Shown here piece by piece: positions 1 through 11,710 of a stretch of DNA of 64,000 nt (the first letter of the stretch is position 1; every line of letters starts with the position of its first letter). The notes below the pieces were generated by a model. It was not told where the DNA came from, ran no database searches, and saw only the letters and a list, made by a program, of their open reading frames with translations. The DNA comes from Wurfbainia villosa (taxonomy: Eukaryota > Streptophyta > Magnoliopsida > Zingiberales > Zingiberaceae), in contig CM045988.1 in the NCBI GenBank assembly GCA_025175895.1, forward strand, positions 94,337,137 to 94,401,136, in the 5' to 3' direction. The position numbers and the translations under genes are program-made.

Positions 1-145
1 GTCTTTTGTCTTGAGACGATTAGCCATGATAGAGGAGAGTCATCTGAGCTCAAAGAGGGATTTTAGACTCTTCTTCGGAATCGATCCGTACTCATTTCGC
101 AAGTGCTGCTCTGTCCCAATCACCGCGTCATTTCCGTAGAGAGTA
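1..145 (-). repeat. partial degenerate tRNA-type SINE
   Basis: On the minus strand this stretch carries a box-B-like motif (GGATCGATTCC) followed by text related to the copy at 26262-26490; both contain 'aatcacc.cgtcat' and 'tcggaatc.atc' on the plus strand. Its far end lies outside the window. Assignment rests on similarity to the other copies only. Confidence 0.4.
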
Positions 146-168
146 AAAAAAAAATAACATAATTCACG

Positions 169-386
169 CAAAAGGTTAGAACCGTTAATCTAGCGGCCCC
201 CACCGACCGGGCCTTCGGCCATTGTGTGGGAGGTAAATCGCGGGTGGGCCTTTGGCCCTTGGCTCGGTGGTAAGCACAAAGAAGGGTATTCCATCCCAGG
301 GGAATTTTAGACCCCTTGTCTGGTTTCGAACCCGGACATCCTCTCAAGCGTCATCTTATATTTACCATTGAGCTCTCCCGGGGGAC
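169..386 (-). mobile_element. tRNA-derived SINE, complete copy with target duplication
   Basis: Read on the minus strand, it starts with a tRNA-like head: box A near 'agctcaatggta' and box B 'GGGTTCGAAACC'. It ends in the family tail 'GGGGCCGCTAGATTAA' followed by a short pyrimidine-rich end. It is flanked by the direct repeat 'aacataattcacg' (156-168 and 399-411), each copy preceded by an A-run, which fits a SINE target-site duplication. RNA polymerase III transcription is inferred from the boxes. Confidence 0.75.
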
Positions 387-411
387 AAAAAAAAAAAAAA
401 CATAATTCACG

Positions 412-1640
412 ATCATGTGAGAGATGAGCAATCAACCCGTGTGTATTTGACTGTTGTATATGATGGTACAAGGAGCAAGAGATTGTATTCATGAATGCTC
501 ATCACCACAGAAAGATAATATTCATGTGAGCACATATATATTACATTTTGATTTCTTACATTTCGCCAGATCGAGGGACTTGATATGATTGAGCTTTTCT
601 TCGATGATATATACTACTTATCTTTCATTAAAAAAATAGCAATAATTATTTATGTAGAGTAAAATCTTTACTTAAACTTTATAAAGCCGCAGTCTACTAC
701 TTAAGAGGTGAGATTCTTTTTATGAAAAGCACCTCTATTCCACCAAAAAGAACCCAAGCTCTGCTTTTAAAATACATGACAAAGGGGAAAAAAATCGTTT
801 AAAAAAAAAAGTAACAATTGGCTCGCATAATGTGCAGCATCTCCTTTTTCTTTAATAAAAAAAAATAACAAATAAAAAAGCATCGGACAGAGAGACATGG
901 GAGTCGTTTCCTTAAATTGCCACCCAACCAACCTATTACGTTCATTAAAGGCTGTGGCTTGTCACAGCACGTGATCCTTTTTTTTTTTTTTTAAGAGTTA
1001 TAGCATGTTCATTTATTAGACCCAACCTATTCATAAAAAATTTTGATTGATCATTTAAATAAATCAAAAAATATTTACTAAATTAACTATCTATTATTCA
1101 TAATTTATCCAAAATTTTCTATAAATTTATTAAAATTGACGATCGAATTTTGATACTTAATTTTACTACCACAATTTGGATGGTCCCAATCTTAATCTAA
1201 TCCCTATCGCTTTTGCTTTCAATTATTTGAGCTTTGCTTTCTATTACTCCGTCAATAACAGTGCAGTGATAACCCCGTTCAATTGCCTATGCCGCCGGGC
1301 AAGCCTTTTGGAAAGCAAGTGTATCGGAAAACAGGGATGACAACTACTTAATATCATATTCTAATAATTCTGTACTATTTAGGCTAATAAACATTATATA
1401 AATATATCTAAAATGATTATATATTTTAATTCTATGAGTAATTTTAATTAAAATTTATAAATAATTAAATTATATGATATAAAATTAACTATTTTTTTAT
1501 ATTATTATTATTATTATTTTAAATTATAGTATCTTAAACAGAATACGCGTTCATTGGGCAAAATAAAATACATATAAATTTATGCTCAAATGATGCCCCT
1601 GACAATATGTTTCGCAGATACATAAATTGTCTCTTGGAAA
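412..1640. other. AT-rich intergenic sequence, nothing recognised
   Basis: No coding potential, tRNA or clear repeat structure was seen. It holds several homopolymer A and T runs and an ATT-rich stretch near 1500. Confidence 0.5.
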
Positions 1641-1833
1641 AAGTTTAGTGGTTAGACATACAATTATTGTATCATAGGACAACGGATTAATCCCTCGCAA
1701 ATGTAAGGATGTCGTTCCTCCATATGTTAGTTATTAGTCTCAAGGGTCAAAGACCTATCGTGATTTACTTCTCTTATGATGATCCAAAAGTGGATTAATA
1801 GGGACCGCTAGATTAGTAGATTTCAACCTTTTG
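1641..1833 (+). mobile_element. degenerate tRNA-type SINE
   Basis: It shows a box-A-like 'agtggttagacata', a box-B-like 'ggattaatccc', and a 3' part with 'gtgatttacttctc' and 'gggaccgctagatta'. That 3' part matches the tail of the SINE at 169-386 in opposite orientation. No clear target duplication was found, so it is an older copy. Confidence 0.55.
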
Positions 1834-2189
1834 TATGATCATAGATACACAAACAATTGACATCTTTGTTCTCTTATGATGATTCCATCTATTTATGATT
1901 CCCGATTTTTAAAAACAATTATCTTATTTTTTAATTAACAGTTATAGTTTTCGATATATTAAAAAATGATTTTGGTATAGTTCTAACTTCGATTTTCTAT
2001 TAATTTCTCCAATAAAAATAAAATATAAATTCATCGCCCATTGAAGAGTCATCATCCTCAATCGCACGATCAAATTCTTCTATAAATTTAATAGGCGAAA
2101 ATTTTAAAATTTTGAATTCAAAACTACTTCCAAGTTGAGGGGTTAAGATGGATTAGTTTCCTTTAAATTGTTTTTTTTTAAATATAGAA
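1834..2189. other. AT-rich intergenic sequence, nothing recognised
   Basis: Non-coding flank of the first gypsy element; no further structure was identified. Confidence 0.5.
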
Positions 2190-3280
2190 TGATACCGGAA
2201 AAAACTAACTCATGATTAGGTGCACAACTGACTGCACTGCATCATCTATTGTACTAGATGCCTCGCATCTCGACTCGACATTAAGCCAGAGGCCCCGCGT
2301 CTCGACTCGACATTAAGTCAGACATCCCGCGTCTCGTCTCATTCATATCATAGATACATTATCTCGGACATGTGGCTTCTCAACATAAATTATCTTATTT
2401 GGTCAAAACATGTGGTTGTCATTTCATATTCAAGGGCCCACCGGGCAATCCTCGTCAGCATCTCTCTCCAACCAAGAAGCAAATATCTATATCGATTTTC
2501 AGAGGAATGTCCGCTGCATTAATGAAGAGTTGTCTTCTATCAACCACGCGACGTATATTAATTGCGACCAACGCGCCTGCAACATTTATGAGGGTAATGA
2601 CCTTATTGTGGAACCGCCACATTAGCGGCCCCCCACCGCTGTCCCTACGTGTGGAGGGGGGTAAATCAGATCTCAGGTGGCTAGCGCAGAAATACAAAGT
2701 CATCGGTAGCCTGGTTGTCACCTCTAGGAATCGACCCCTTGCCCTTTCAAGCCTTAACACGGCTGCGCTAGCCATCTGGATTTGTCCTGGGGGCTAAGGG
2801 TAATGACCCTATTACTCCTTGAGCAGGTGTACACATCTCTTGAAGTCATACCTCCCTTACTGATAGTACTATTTGGCAGAGAGATGTCTCTTATATATAT
2901 ATATATACTCTCCAGAGAAGGAAAAGAGAGATTCGCACATTCTCCACTCCACTCGTTCATTCTTTTCGCCATTTTCCTGCTGATCCCTGCCTTAAGCATC
3001 GGAAGGGCCCTGTCGAGATCCGTCTCGGTGCCCTTAACCGTTCGTTGTTTCGCAGGACTTCTGATTCGACTCGATCCATCTCATTCGGCTCGGCTCACTG
3101 TCGAGACGACATCCCTGCTGTTCTCACTCTCCCTCCGCGTCAACCCTGCTCGTCCGAGTTGTTGACCCTTGCCGTCTTTGCCACCAGGACACCTCACCAT
3201 CCCCGTCTCGAGAGGCAACATAGAATATATAAATTCTCGTAATTCATATTTCAGTTTCATTCAAAGTGTTTGGAATTTTG
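2190..3280 (+). repeat. 5' LTR of gypsy element 1 (carrying a SINE)
   Basis: It aligns along its length with 11720-12604: both contain 'catgattaggtgcac'-type starts, 'aagggcccaccgg', a TATA-like AT run followed by 'actctccagag', and 'catatttcagtttcattc' at the end. The copy at the 3' end has ten more bases at its start after a purine-rich tract, so this copy looks trimmed or mutated at its 5' edge. A SINE at 2603-2796 accounts for its extra length. The right edge is approximate because coding DNA is fused directly to it. Confidence 0.75.
2603..2796 (-). mobile_element. SINE inserted in the 5' LTR
   Basis: The segment is absent from the sister LTR and is flanked by the direct repeat 'agggtaatgacc' (2591-2602 and 2797-2808). 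On the minus strand it has a tRNA-like head with box A 'tggctagcgcagcc' and box B 'gggtcgattcc', and the family tail with 'ggggggccgcta'. Comparison with the sister LTR gives both edges, so the boundaries are good. Confidence 0.85.
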
Positions 3281-4170
3281 TCCCGCCGAGTTGTTAAAAG
3301 CCTCCGTGGTGTCATGCTCTTTTGACCAGTGGGGGATGGACATAGTGGGGCCACTACCTATAGGACCGAATCAGAAAAAATTTCTGCTGGTAGCGGTGGA
3401 TTATTTTTCAAAGTGGGTGGAAGCTGAACCGTTGGCCAAAATAACTGAAGAGGCCGTATTGAAATTCCTCTGGAAGAATATAGTATGCCGCTTTAGCATC
3501 CCAAGGAGGCTGGTTTCGAACAACAGGCGACAATTTCAAGGCTACAAAATGAAAGAATGGTGTCAGTAATTGGAGATCCAGCAAGTCTTCACCTTGGTAG
3601 CCTATCCTCAAAGCAATGGGCAGGCTGAAGTCACTAACCGAGAGTTGATTCGGGGACTTAAAACCAAGTTAGATCACACAGGGGGAAGCTGGGTCGAAGA
3701 GCTACCCAGTATCTTATGGGCATACATGACTACTCCTAAAGACAGTACGGGTCTCACCCCATTTCATCTAGTCTATGGTGCTGAAGCCCTTGTCCCTATA
3801 GAGATTGATATGAGATCACCTCGAATTTCTTCTTACACTCCCGATGATGACACCAACAAGGAAAAAAGACTGGACGAGCTAGATATGGTATCAGAAACTC
3901 GGGATATTGCGACCAGTCGGATGAATGCCTTTCGGAGAAAAATCTCCTAGGCTTATAACAAAAAGGTAATATCTCGATCCTTTCAGCCCGACGATTTTGT
4001 TGGAAAAGTCCAACTGGCACGGGAGATTCGCAAATTGGCACCCCGATGGGAGGGTTCATACAAAGTCATTAAGAAGCTCAGTTCTAGCGCTTACTACCTT
4101 CATGATAGCGAAGGGAAAGAGCTCATTAGGCCTTTGGAACGTTTTTCATTTGCGGGCTTACCATGTTTAA
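3270..4170 (+). pseudogene. gypsy integrase fragment (element 1)
   Basis: This is the catalytic core and C-terminal part of a Ty3/gypsy integrase, which would insert retroelement cDNA into the genome. The first catalytic Asp is present (codon 3339, in WGMDIVGPLP). The second is changed to Asn (codon 3519, in VSNNRRQF). The Glu is present (codon 3626, in GQAEVTNR). A stop at about 3568 splits the core, and another at about 3948 separates the C-terminal part, which runs on to about 4170. The zinc-binding N-terminus and everything upstream are missing; the reading frame starts where the LTR ends. It is nonfunctional by several independent defects. Confidence 0.85.
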
Positions 4171-4295
4171 AGAGCCCGATATTATGTAACAAAATCTCCT
4201 TATAATAAAAATTCCGCTTCATGGATTCAGGCAAGTTTTCTAGTACAAGTAGGGTCCCACTCGGCCTTATCGTCTATTCGACATTCGGTCTTCCC

Positions 4296-5130
4296 CTTGG
4301 GTATCGCTTATCATAGTTGATCCCAAGTATTATCTATTCGGTTATTCCCCTTGGGTATCACTTATCACAACTGGTCTCAAGTACAGTCATATGGTCTTCT
4401 CCTTGGGTATCGCTTATCACAGTTGGTCCCAAGTATTATCTATTCGATTATTCCCCTTGGGTATCACTTATCACAGCTGGTCCCAAGTACAGTCATTCGG
4501 TCTTCTCCTTGGGTATCGCTTATCACAGTTGGTCTCAAGTATAATCATTCGGTATTCCCCTTGGGTATCGCTTATCACAGCTGATCCTAAGTATTATCTA
4601 TTCAGCTAGTCCTCTTGGGTATCACTTATCATAACTGGTCTCAAGTACAGTCATTCAGTCTTCTCCTTGGGTATCGTTTACCACAGCTGGTCCCAAGTAC
4701 AACCATTCAATTTTTCCCTTGGGTATCGCTTATCACAGCTGATCCCAAGTACAATCATTCGGTCTTCCCCTTGGGTATCACTTATCACAGTTGTTCCCAA
4801 GTATTATCTATTCAGCTATTCCCCTTGGGTATCGCTTATCACAGCTGGTCCTAAGTACAGTCATTCGGTCTTTCTCTTGGGTATCGCTTATCACAGTTGG
4901 TCCCAAGTATTATCTATTCGACTATTCCCCTTGGGCTTATCACAGTTGGTCCCAAGTACAGTCATTCGGTCTTCCCCTTAGGTATCATTTATCACATCTA
5001 GTCCCAAGTATTATCTATGTGGTCATTCCCCTTGGGTATCGCTTACCACAGCTGGTCCCAAGTCCGGCCACTCAGCTCTTCTCCGAATATTGCTCATCGA
5101 AGCTAATTCCAAGTGATCGCTACTCGGCCT
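4296..5130 (+). repeat. 53-bp tandem array, about 15-16 copies
   Basis: The core 'ccttgggtatcgcttatcac' recurs about every 53 bp. Two unit types often alternate: one continues 'agtattatctattcgg', the other 'agtacagtcattcggtc', suggesting a dimeric higher-order unit of about 106 bp. It lies between the integrase fragment and the 3' end of the antisense gene, where Tat-lineage elements are known to carry satellite-like arrays. ORFs through it are by-products of the repeat. Confidence 0.9.
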
Positions 5131-6475
5131 TCAATCTCCTCTATTGAGTATCTCTTCAGCCGAACCCCCCATTATTCAACCATGGTGAAAGTACTTTCAG
5201 TTCGATTGTTATTCTTTGGTATTAATATGGTTAGGTAGTGTGAAGTTCTTGAAAAGCCGAATGAAAGCACTTAGTTCCAAAAAGGATTTGCAATAATATT
5301 CTAAAAAAAGTACCTATACAAAAGTCCCACTATGACTACAAAATTTACTACAAGAATCGAAAATTAAAAGCTAAAAATTAAACTACCGAGGAGGGCCACC
5401 AAGTGTCGAGTCTGGGGTCTCATCAATGAGACACTGTAGGTCCAGGAACTCGGCAGAAGTTCCTTCGGGCGGGTATCTGGCTTCCTTGAAGTATCGGATG
5501 ACTCCCTCATACCATATCTCTAGGAGGTCAAGAGTGCGAACTCCTAGGATGTCGAAAAATTCCTTGGAAGCAAGGAAGACCTTCTTCCGATTTTCCCATC
5601 GGTCTTCTTCGCTTGGCCGGTATGAGATTAGCTCCGCCTTAGCCTTCTCGGCTCGGTTTGCTAACTCGTCCCTCTGCTTGGCCTCGAACTCTGGCTGAGC
5701 AGCTCTGATCTGCTCAACCTGCAGTAGCTTGGCCTTAGCTTCCTCGGCTCAGGCTTTGAGCTCATCCGCTTCTGCATCCCTGGCCCGCAACCCCTCCATC
5801 TCGGCCGCCTGATGCTCTAGTTCCCTCGCCCGGATCCTAAGATTATCCTCGTAGCGGAGCACTTTGGCCCAAAAGATGGCCGTCTCAGATTGGACCAAGC
5901 AAAGCTCTACTTCCTTGTCTAGGAGCCGAGTCGTAAGACTTGCTACCTGAACTCGCATTTGTTGAAAAGTAGCGGTCAGGGAAGGCAGGCGAGCCATCAG
6001 CTCTAGGTGGTAGCCCCAGAACTACAGAGAAAAGGGGGGGGAGCAATTGAGTTAGCCGAGGTAACAAGACTTGATGGCAAAAATAAAACAACACAGTTAG
6101 GAAAACACTTACATTGGCCAAATGAGTGTTCATCTCGTCGCTTAGAGCCAGAATGCACTTCCCCTTGGTTGACTCACCGATGGCGTTCTGGATTTCTTGG
6201 AGGAACCCCCTAGGCGGCCGCTCTTGTCCCGGTCGAGGGCGGCCTGACACCTCTGGGAGGGGACTTGGACTGCGTGGGCGAGATGATGAGGGCTCATCGG
6301 GAGGAGGAGAGGCCCTCGGATACTCCTCCAAGGGAGGCTTCGGGATGTCTGGCCTTGTGCCACTTGACCCCTCACCGCTCGGTCCCTCACCACTCAGCTC
6401 AGTCGAATGCCGGGGGTTTGGGAGAGGAGAGGATTGCTAGGAAGGGCTCCCCTCTGCGGAAGAGAACACTACACA

Positions 6476-9400
6476 TAGGGGTGTCAATTCGGGTGGGTCG
6501 GGTGGGTTCGGGTTAGGTTAAGACAAGGGTATTACAAAAAATTTTCCAACCCGAACCCGACCCGAACCCGACCAAACCCAAAATTGCTGAACCCGAACCT
6601 GAACCCAGCTCAACCCGGGTAACCCGACCCAACCTGATTTTTAATATTTTTTCCAAGATTTTCAAAAATTATTCCAAAACTAGCGTCTGTATCTTGTTTC
6701 CTTCTGTCCTTTTGTATGTAAAACTAGCATACGTAAAAAGTTCAAGAATTATGTCCTTTTGTTTCCAAAACAATCATCTATTGGCTTGCAAAACTAGCAG
6801 ATGCTAATGAGACCAAGAATAACAATACAAAAAAAAGTTCAAGCATCACAAGACACACGATAACTTTCAAACTCCACTTTTCCATTGTTATCCAGTCTCC
6901 ACAGTCCACCCTGTCGTACCTTAAAACAACATATAAAATAACAAAAATTAAAATATGTAAGCTTTTAAAAATCACAATTTATAAATTCATAACTTACTTT
7001 TCAATGTCATAGCAATATGAGAATCATCAATCATTTGTTGCAACAGTAGTTGATCCAGCATCCTCGTTTATGAATAAATTCATAATATTTTCAGTCAAAT
7101 CATCTAGTCCCACCTCAGTATTTTCTAAAAAAATATATGTTAGTAAAGCAAATAACTTTAAATGAAACAAAAAAAGAAAAACCACTAACCTTTCTGTCCA
7201 ACTAACCAATCTCTACAACAAACTAATGTCTCAACAACATCAGGCTTCATTGCACTACGATATTTGTCAAGTATTCTACCACCAGTGCTAAAAGCTGATT
7301 CAGAAGCAACTGTAGAAATTGGAACACTCAAGATATCTCTGGCCATTTGTGCAAGTTCAGGATACCTAAATTGATGAGCTTTCCAGAACGCGAGAATATC
7401 AAATTTTGCAACTTTGTCAATTTGTGGTTCTTCCAAATAGAGCTCCAGTTGACTCTTTTGAGCTCTACCACTGAATTTTAAACTTTGAAATGATTCAAAT
7501 TCCTATACCATAAATGAAATATATTGGATTACTGGCAATGAAAAAGTAAAAAAATAGTGAAAAAAAATTATTATAATCAGTACCTTCAAAACATCCATGC
7601 ATCCGCTTTCTGAATTTAAAGTAAGAAAAGCATTATCATCAATGCCACTGCAAGAACTCGAAGATGTGCCGCTGGTACTTAGCTTGGAAGCAATAATCAT
7701 GTATTCCTCGAACAAAGAAACTAATTTAGACCTTACTAGACTTAATTCGTCACTACCTTCTCCATATAACTTGTTGTAACAAAACTCGACAAACTGCATC
7801 TTGAACCTCGGATCAATTATCACAGCAATGGCAAACAAAATGTTATAATCTTTCCAGTACTTATCAAATTTCAGACACATCCGGTTGGCCATTGATCTCA
7901 TGAATTCATCAGAGCTTTGAGGCTTGATTTAATGTCAATTGAATCAGTAAAGATGCGAGGAAAGTAAAGATTGACAGTAGGATATTTCACTCCAGAAAAC
8001 AATGATGTTGTCTCATAGAAAATCTCAAGGAATTTGCATATTTTTTCAACTTGTCCCCACTCATCAACCAATGAACAATGTGTGAAATTAGAATCGACCA
8101 ATCTCAAATGATTAAAAGCACGTCGATAATACATGACACTAGAAAGCATCAAATAAGTAGAATTCCATCTAGTAGGAACATCTTGCCTAAGTGATTTCTT
8201 AGAATCAAGTGAAGTTTGAGTGACAGATTCCATAAACTTTTGCTTTCTCACTTGGCTGCCTTTCACATATTTTACACATTCCCGAATCTTATCAACAGAA
8301 CCATCAATTCTTTTCAAACCTTCTTGCACAATTAAATTGAGAATGTGTGCACAACAACGAACATGCAAAAACTCACCACTATTCACTAATGAACAATTTA
8401 AACCAAGTTGATCCCTTAAAAGGCTAACAAACACATCATTTGCAGCTGCATTGTCTAATGTAATTGTGAAAACTTTTCTCTGAATTCCCCAAACATTAAA
8501 TAAACCATTAATTTTATCACACAATGCAATACGGAATGAGGTGGAGGCATGTAAGAGAAATTGATAATCTTTTTGCAAAATCCAATTAGAATCAATGTAT
8601 CGACATATATAGCCATCGTGGAAATAAGTCCATAAATCGAAGTGAAACAAATTTTTCGGGCATGAATTCATTTCTTGAGCTAGTCTATTGCTTTCATTTT
8701 TATGCATCTTGATAATATCAGTTCTTGCGGTGTTTCTAGTGAAATGAGCGACTTGAGGTTCCAAATAAGCAAAATTGATCTAATCGCCTCATATTCCACA
8801 AATCAAATGGTAAATCATGTCTCACAATTGCTAAGATTAGCAACTCTCTAAACCTTTCTTGACTAAACTTTTGTGACCTGATGGCTAGACTTTTATCACC
8901 TTGTTCTAACAAAGCCTGAGCAATATCACGAGTTTTCTATCTAGGACACTGATTAATGATATGGTGTCGAAGATTACCTGTACCCATACTGCTGTCCGCT
9001 TTGTATGTAATCCCACATGCTTTACATTTGCAACGTAAATCTTCTCCTTTTTTCGGAAGCATCTCAAAGTATTGCCACCACTTTGATTTCAAGGTTCTCT
9101 TTCGTTTGCCACTTCCGGAGGCTTAGCCTTGCAAATTAGTACAAGTTTATGCATTTACATCCAAATCCTTCATAGTCAAAGGTGCACCCTCCACACTATC
9201 CTCCTCTTGATCAAGATCAATATGGTGTGAACTCATTCTGTAAAAAAGATTTTCTCATTAGTTTTCATTATTCTCGAGAGAAAACATGGGTTTTACGAGA
9301 CCAAAAGTTTTCTGATCGATAGCATCACGAGCTTCGTTTATGATCAAGTTTTTTTACACACTCGATGCATATGCTGGCTAACTATTAGAAAAAATAGTGA

Positions 9401-10361
9401 AAATGTGAAGAAGAAAAAAATAGAGGCCAAATTGAAAAATATTCCTGCAAAACCCACTTTCCTTTTGCCACTATTTGCTTGTTAGACGAAAACCCCACAA
9501 ATTCACTGTTTCCTTTCTTCTATTGACCTACAATTAGAGGCTGCTATTGCTATAAAGTCCTAGGATATTAGTGACATCGGTGATTGGACTCTCGCACTTA
9601 TTTAAACCTTGATTATGGCTGCTTACTTATGCAAATTTGATCGCCTGACACATTCATTGTGAGCACAGAAAGAAAAAGAAAAAAAAACGAGCATTTTCAC
9701 GTTGAGAAAAGGATAGGAAATTAAAGCAACAGATGTAAATCCTCAATAAATAAAATCAGACATTTTTATTAAACTCACCTTCTCTTCCTTAAGAAACTTG
9801 GAGCTTGGAGATGGAGATTGAAGAGAAGGCGTCGGCAAGTTTGGCGATGGCTGAATGATTAGGAAAAACAAAACCTAGACATTCATATGTAGGTTAATTA
9901 ATGATATTTATTAACTACGTAGGTTTAAGTTATTTAATTTGATATTATTTTTAAAATCTTAATCATTTTTAATAAGTGTCATGATAAAAAATTTATAACT
10001 ACACTATAAAATAAATGTCATTAAGAAAATACCATAATATACTATTTTTCTTGTAGTGTCAATATATTTACATGTTTATTGGCGCATCACGTTTTTAACC
10101 CTAAAAATAAAAAATTATAAAATAATAAACGTAAATAATATATATATATAAGTCGGGTGGGTCGGGTGGGTTAGGGTGACCTGAATCTTAAATCGGGTCA
10201 ACCTGGGTCAACCCGAATTTAACCTAACCCAATTTTTTTTCGGGTTTATTTTTGGTTCCAACCCGATTTGACCCGAATCCAAAATCCCTCAACCCTAACC
10301 TGATTTTTTTCGGGTCGACTCGTGTTGGGTTATCAGGTCGGGTTCATTTTTGACACCCCTA
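6476..10361 (-). mobile_element. hAT transposon, 3886 bp
   Basis: The terminal inverted repeats start TAGGGGTGTCAA at 6476 and end TTGACACCCCTA-like at 10361. They are flanked by 8-bp target copies 'actacaca' (6468-6475) and 'actacacg' (10362-10369), differing at one base. Subterminal regions are rich in 'gggtcgggtgggtt' and its complement. It encodes a BED-finger hAT transposase on the minus strand. The insertion lies in exon 2 of the antisense retrotransposon gene. Terminus and 8-bp duplication fit the hAT superfamily. Confidence 0.93.
7027..9236 (-). pseudogene. hAT transposase, RICESLEEPER-like, decayed
   Basis: Cut-and-paste transposase of the hAT family. From the ATG at 9236 the order is: an acidic N-terminus; a BED zinc finger with CKCKACG and a LRHHIINQC end (about 9070-8950); the RNase H-like catalytic region (8764-7898 and 7901-7580), including the VPTRWNSTYLML motif; and the C-terminal dimerisation domain (7436-7185) with SVPISTVASESAFSTGGR. 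A last short exon ends at 7027. Introns are inferred at about 7502-7580 and 7140-7188. Three stop codons lie in the first 350 bp and frameshifts occur near 8770 and 7900, so no full protein can be made. Similar genes are often annotated as zinc finger BED domain proteins. Confidence 0.88.
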
Positions 10362-11453
10362 ACTACACGACTCCTCTTGCGCCGTCGTCGCTGCTCCTCC
10401 GAATCCCCGGAACTTATCGCCTCGGCCACCATGGAGGGCCGAGGTGGTGGGGGCTCATCCGATCCGCCCTCTTTAGGTGTCTCGGCTAGGGCATCTGCGC
10501 TGGGGGGAGCACATGTGCCCTTCTCCACTTCAATTTCTTGCTAATTGAAGCTCGAAACATGACTTCAACTGTCATAAGAAAGGAAGCAGGTTAGCAAATA
10601 GAAATAAGACAAAAGAGGAAGCAAGACAAAAGTCCTTTTTACCTAGCGAGCCACTCAACTCGGCATCTATTGGACTTATATCAAAGTGGTATAGAAGTCT
10701 CCCCTCAAATAAGACGTTAATGTTAAAGTTTAAGCCATTAAGGACTGCGACTATCTCTCAGTAGGTGGAGGACTTCCTGAAGTGCCGAATAGAGGGGGAG
10801 GGTGGCAGCTCGAGCTGCCACTCGGTCGGCCATGTAAAAGGGGACTCGGGCATGACAAACAGGTACTTAGCTTTCTAGTGTTTGTGGGAAGTGGCAAGGT
10901 TCGACAAGAACTTTATTTCTTGCCGAGTCGAGAAGAAAAAGACTCTCGCCTCTTTCTTCTTTGGGATGAAGCAAGAGTGAAAAACTTCAGGCGAGAGGGG
11001 GAGGTGGTAGAAGAGGAAAATAATGATGAAGTCGTTGATGATGCTAAAGACATTAGGGGCTAGCTGGTTCAGAGGAATCCAAAAATAAGAAGACAGTTCG
11101 GCAAAAAATGAGTGCAAGGGAAAGCGAAGGCCGGTGGGTAGCTAGTCGAGAAAGAACGTGGTAAATTCGGGAGGAGGCTCATGAGGTCGCTACTCCCGTT
11201 GAGGAGACCTCAGCCTATATGAGCTGGGGATATGGAAAGCAGACCTGGCCTCAGAGCGAACCTCCGGGTCAATGGTACTGCGGGCTCTCAGATACCAGAT
11301 ATCGGTATTTGAAGTCATTGCAAAAGAAGAAAGATGAAGAGCAGAGGACTTACAAGCGTAACGACGCCGGAGAAGAAGGAATAGGTCGTCGGGGAGGAAA
11401 GGAAAGAGAAAGCGGCGCGTGCAAAATGGCAGGAATCAAAGAGCGGAAAGGCA

Positions 11454-11460
11454 CTTATAG
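11454..11460 (-). promoter_or_regulatory. possible TATA box of the antisense gene
   Basis: On the minus strand 'CCCCCTATAAGTGCC' lies about 136 bp upstream of the proposed ATG at 11318, with a pyrimidine-rich leader between. It would drive transcription against the gag-pol direction. Position and motif are suggestive only. Confidence 0.35.
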
Positions 11461-11710
11461 GGGGGTCGCGATGGTTCTCCTTCCGAGGATCTCTTTTGGG
11501 ACACGTGGCGTAACCGAGTAAACCCTAGAAAGACGAGACAATCATAACAAAATTCTCACATTAATATGCATTAATGACTACTTCCAAAAGCGAGATTTTC
11601 TCCGTTCCCGAGGAGCCCTTACTAGGTGTCACATCTTATGCCTCATTAAGATGACAAAGAAAAATCAGGACGCAATAAGCTACGCCTATCCTTCGATTAG
11701 ACTCAGGGGA

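Larger units (their letters stand above)
5383..11318 (-). pseudogene. three-exon antisense gene of gypsy element 1 (putative Transposase_28-like plus coiled coil)
   Basis: A gene opposite to integrase can be followed in one frame through three exons: 11318-10643, 10568-6113 (interrupted by the hAT at 6476-10361) and 6021-5383, about 625 codons. Introns are 10569-10642 (74 bp) and 6022-6112 (91 bp, donor GTAAGT, phase 0). Exon 1 has an aromatic region (SYFWIPLNQLAPN, then PESPFTWPTEWQL) that I recognise as like the Pfam 'putative gypsy type transposon' family (Transposase_28). Exon 2 is Ser/Pro-rich, and exon 3 is a long Glu/Lys/Ala coiled coil. Decay: four stops in exon 1, one stop and one apparent frameshift in exon 2, and one TGA in exon 3. 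Removing the hAT with one target copy keeps the frame. Function is unknown. Confidence 0.7.

Noticed and set aside
4317..5147. Overlapping plus-strand ORFs of 70-118 aa
   Set aside because: They only read through the 53-bp tandem array in different frames.
6490..6620. Telomere-like or G-quadruplex-forming 'gggtcgggtgggtt' text
   Set aside because: It belongs to the subterminal repeats of the hAT element, mirrored at 10150-10350; no regular telomeric heptamers.
10782..11063. Plus-strand 93-aa acidic ORF
   Set aside because: Antisense shadow of exon 1 of the antisense gene, which shows the recognisable domain.
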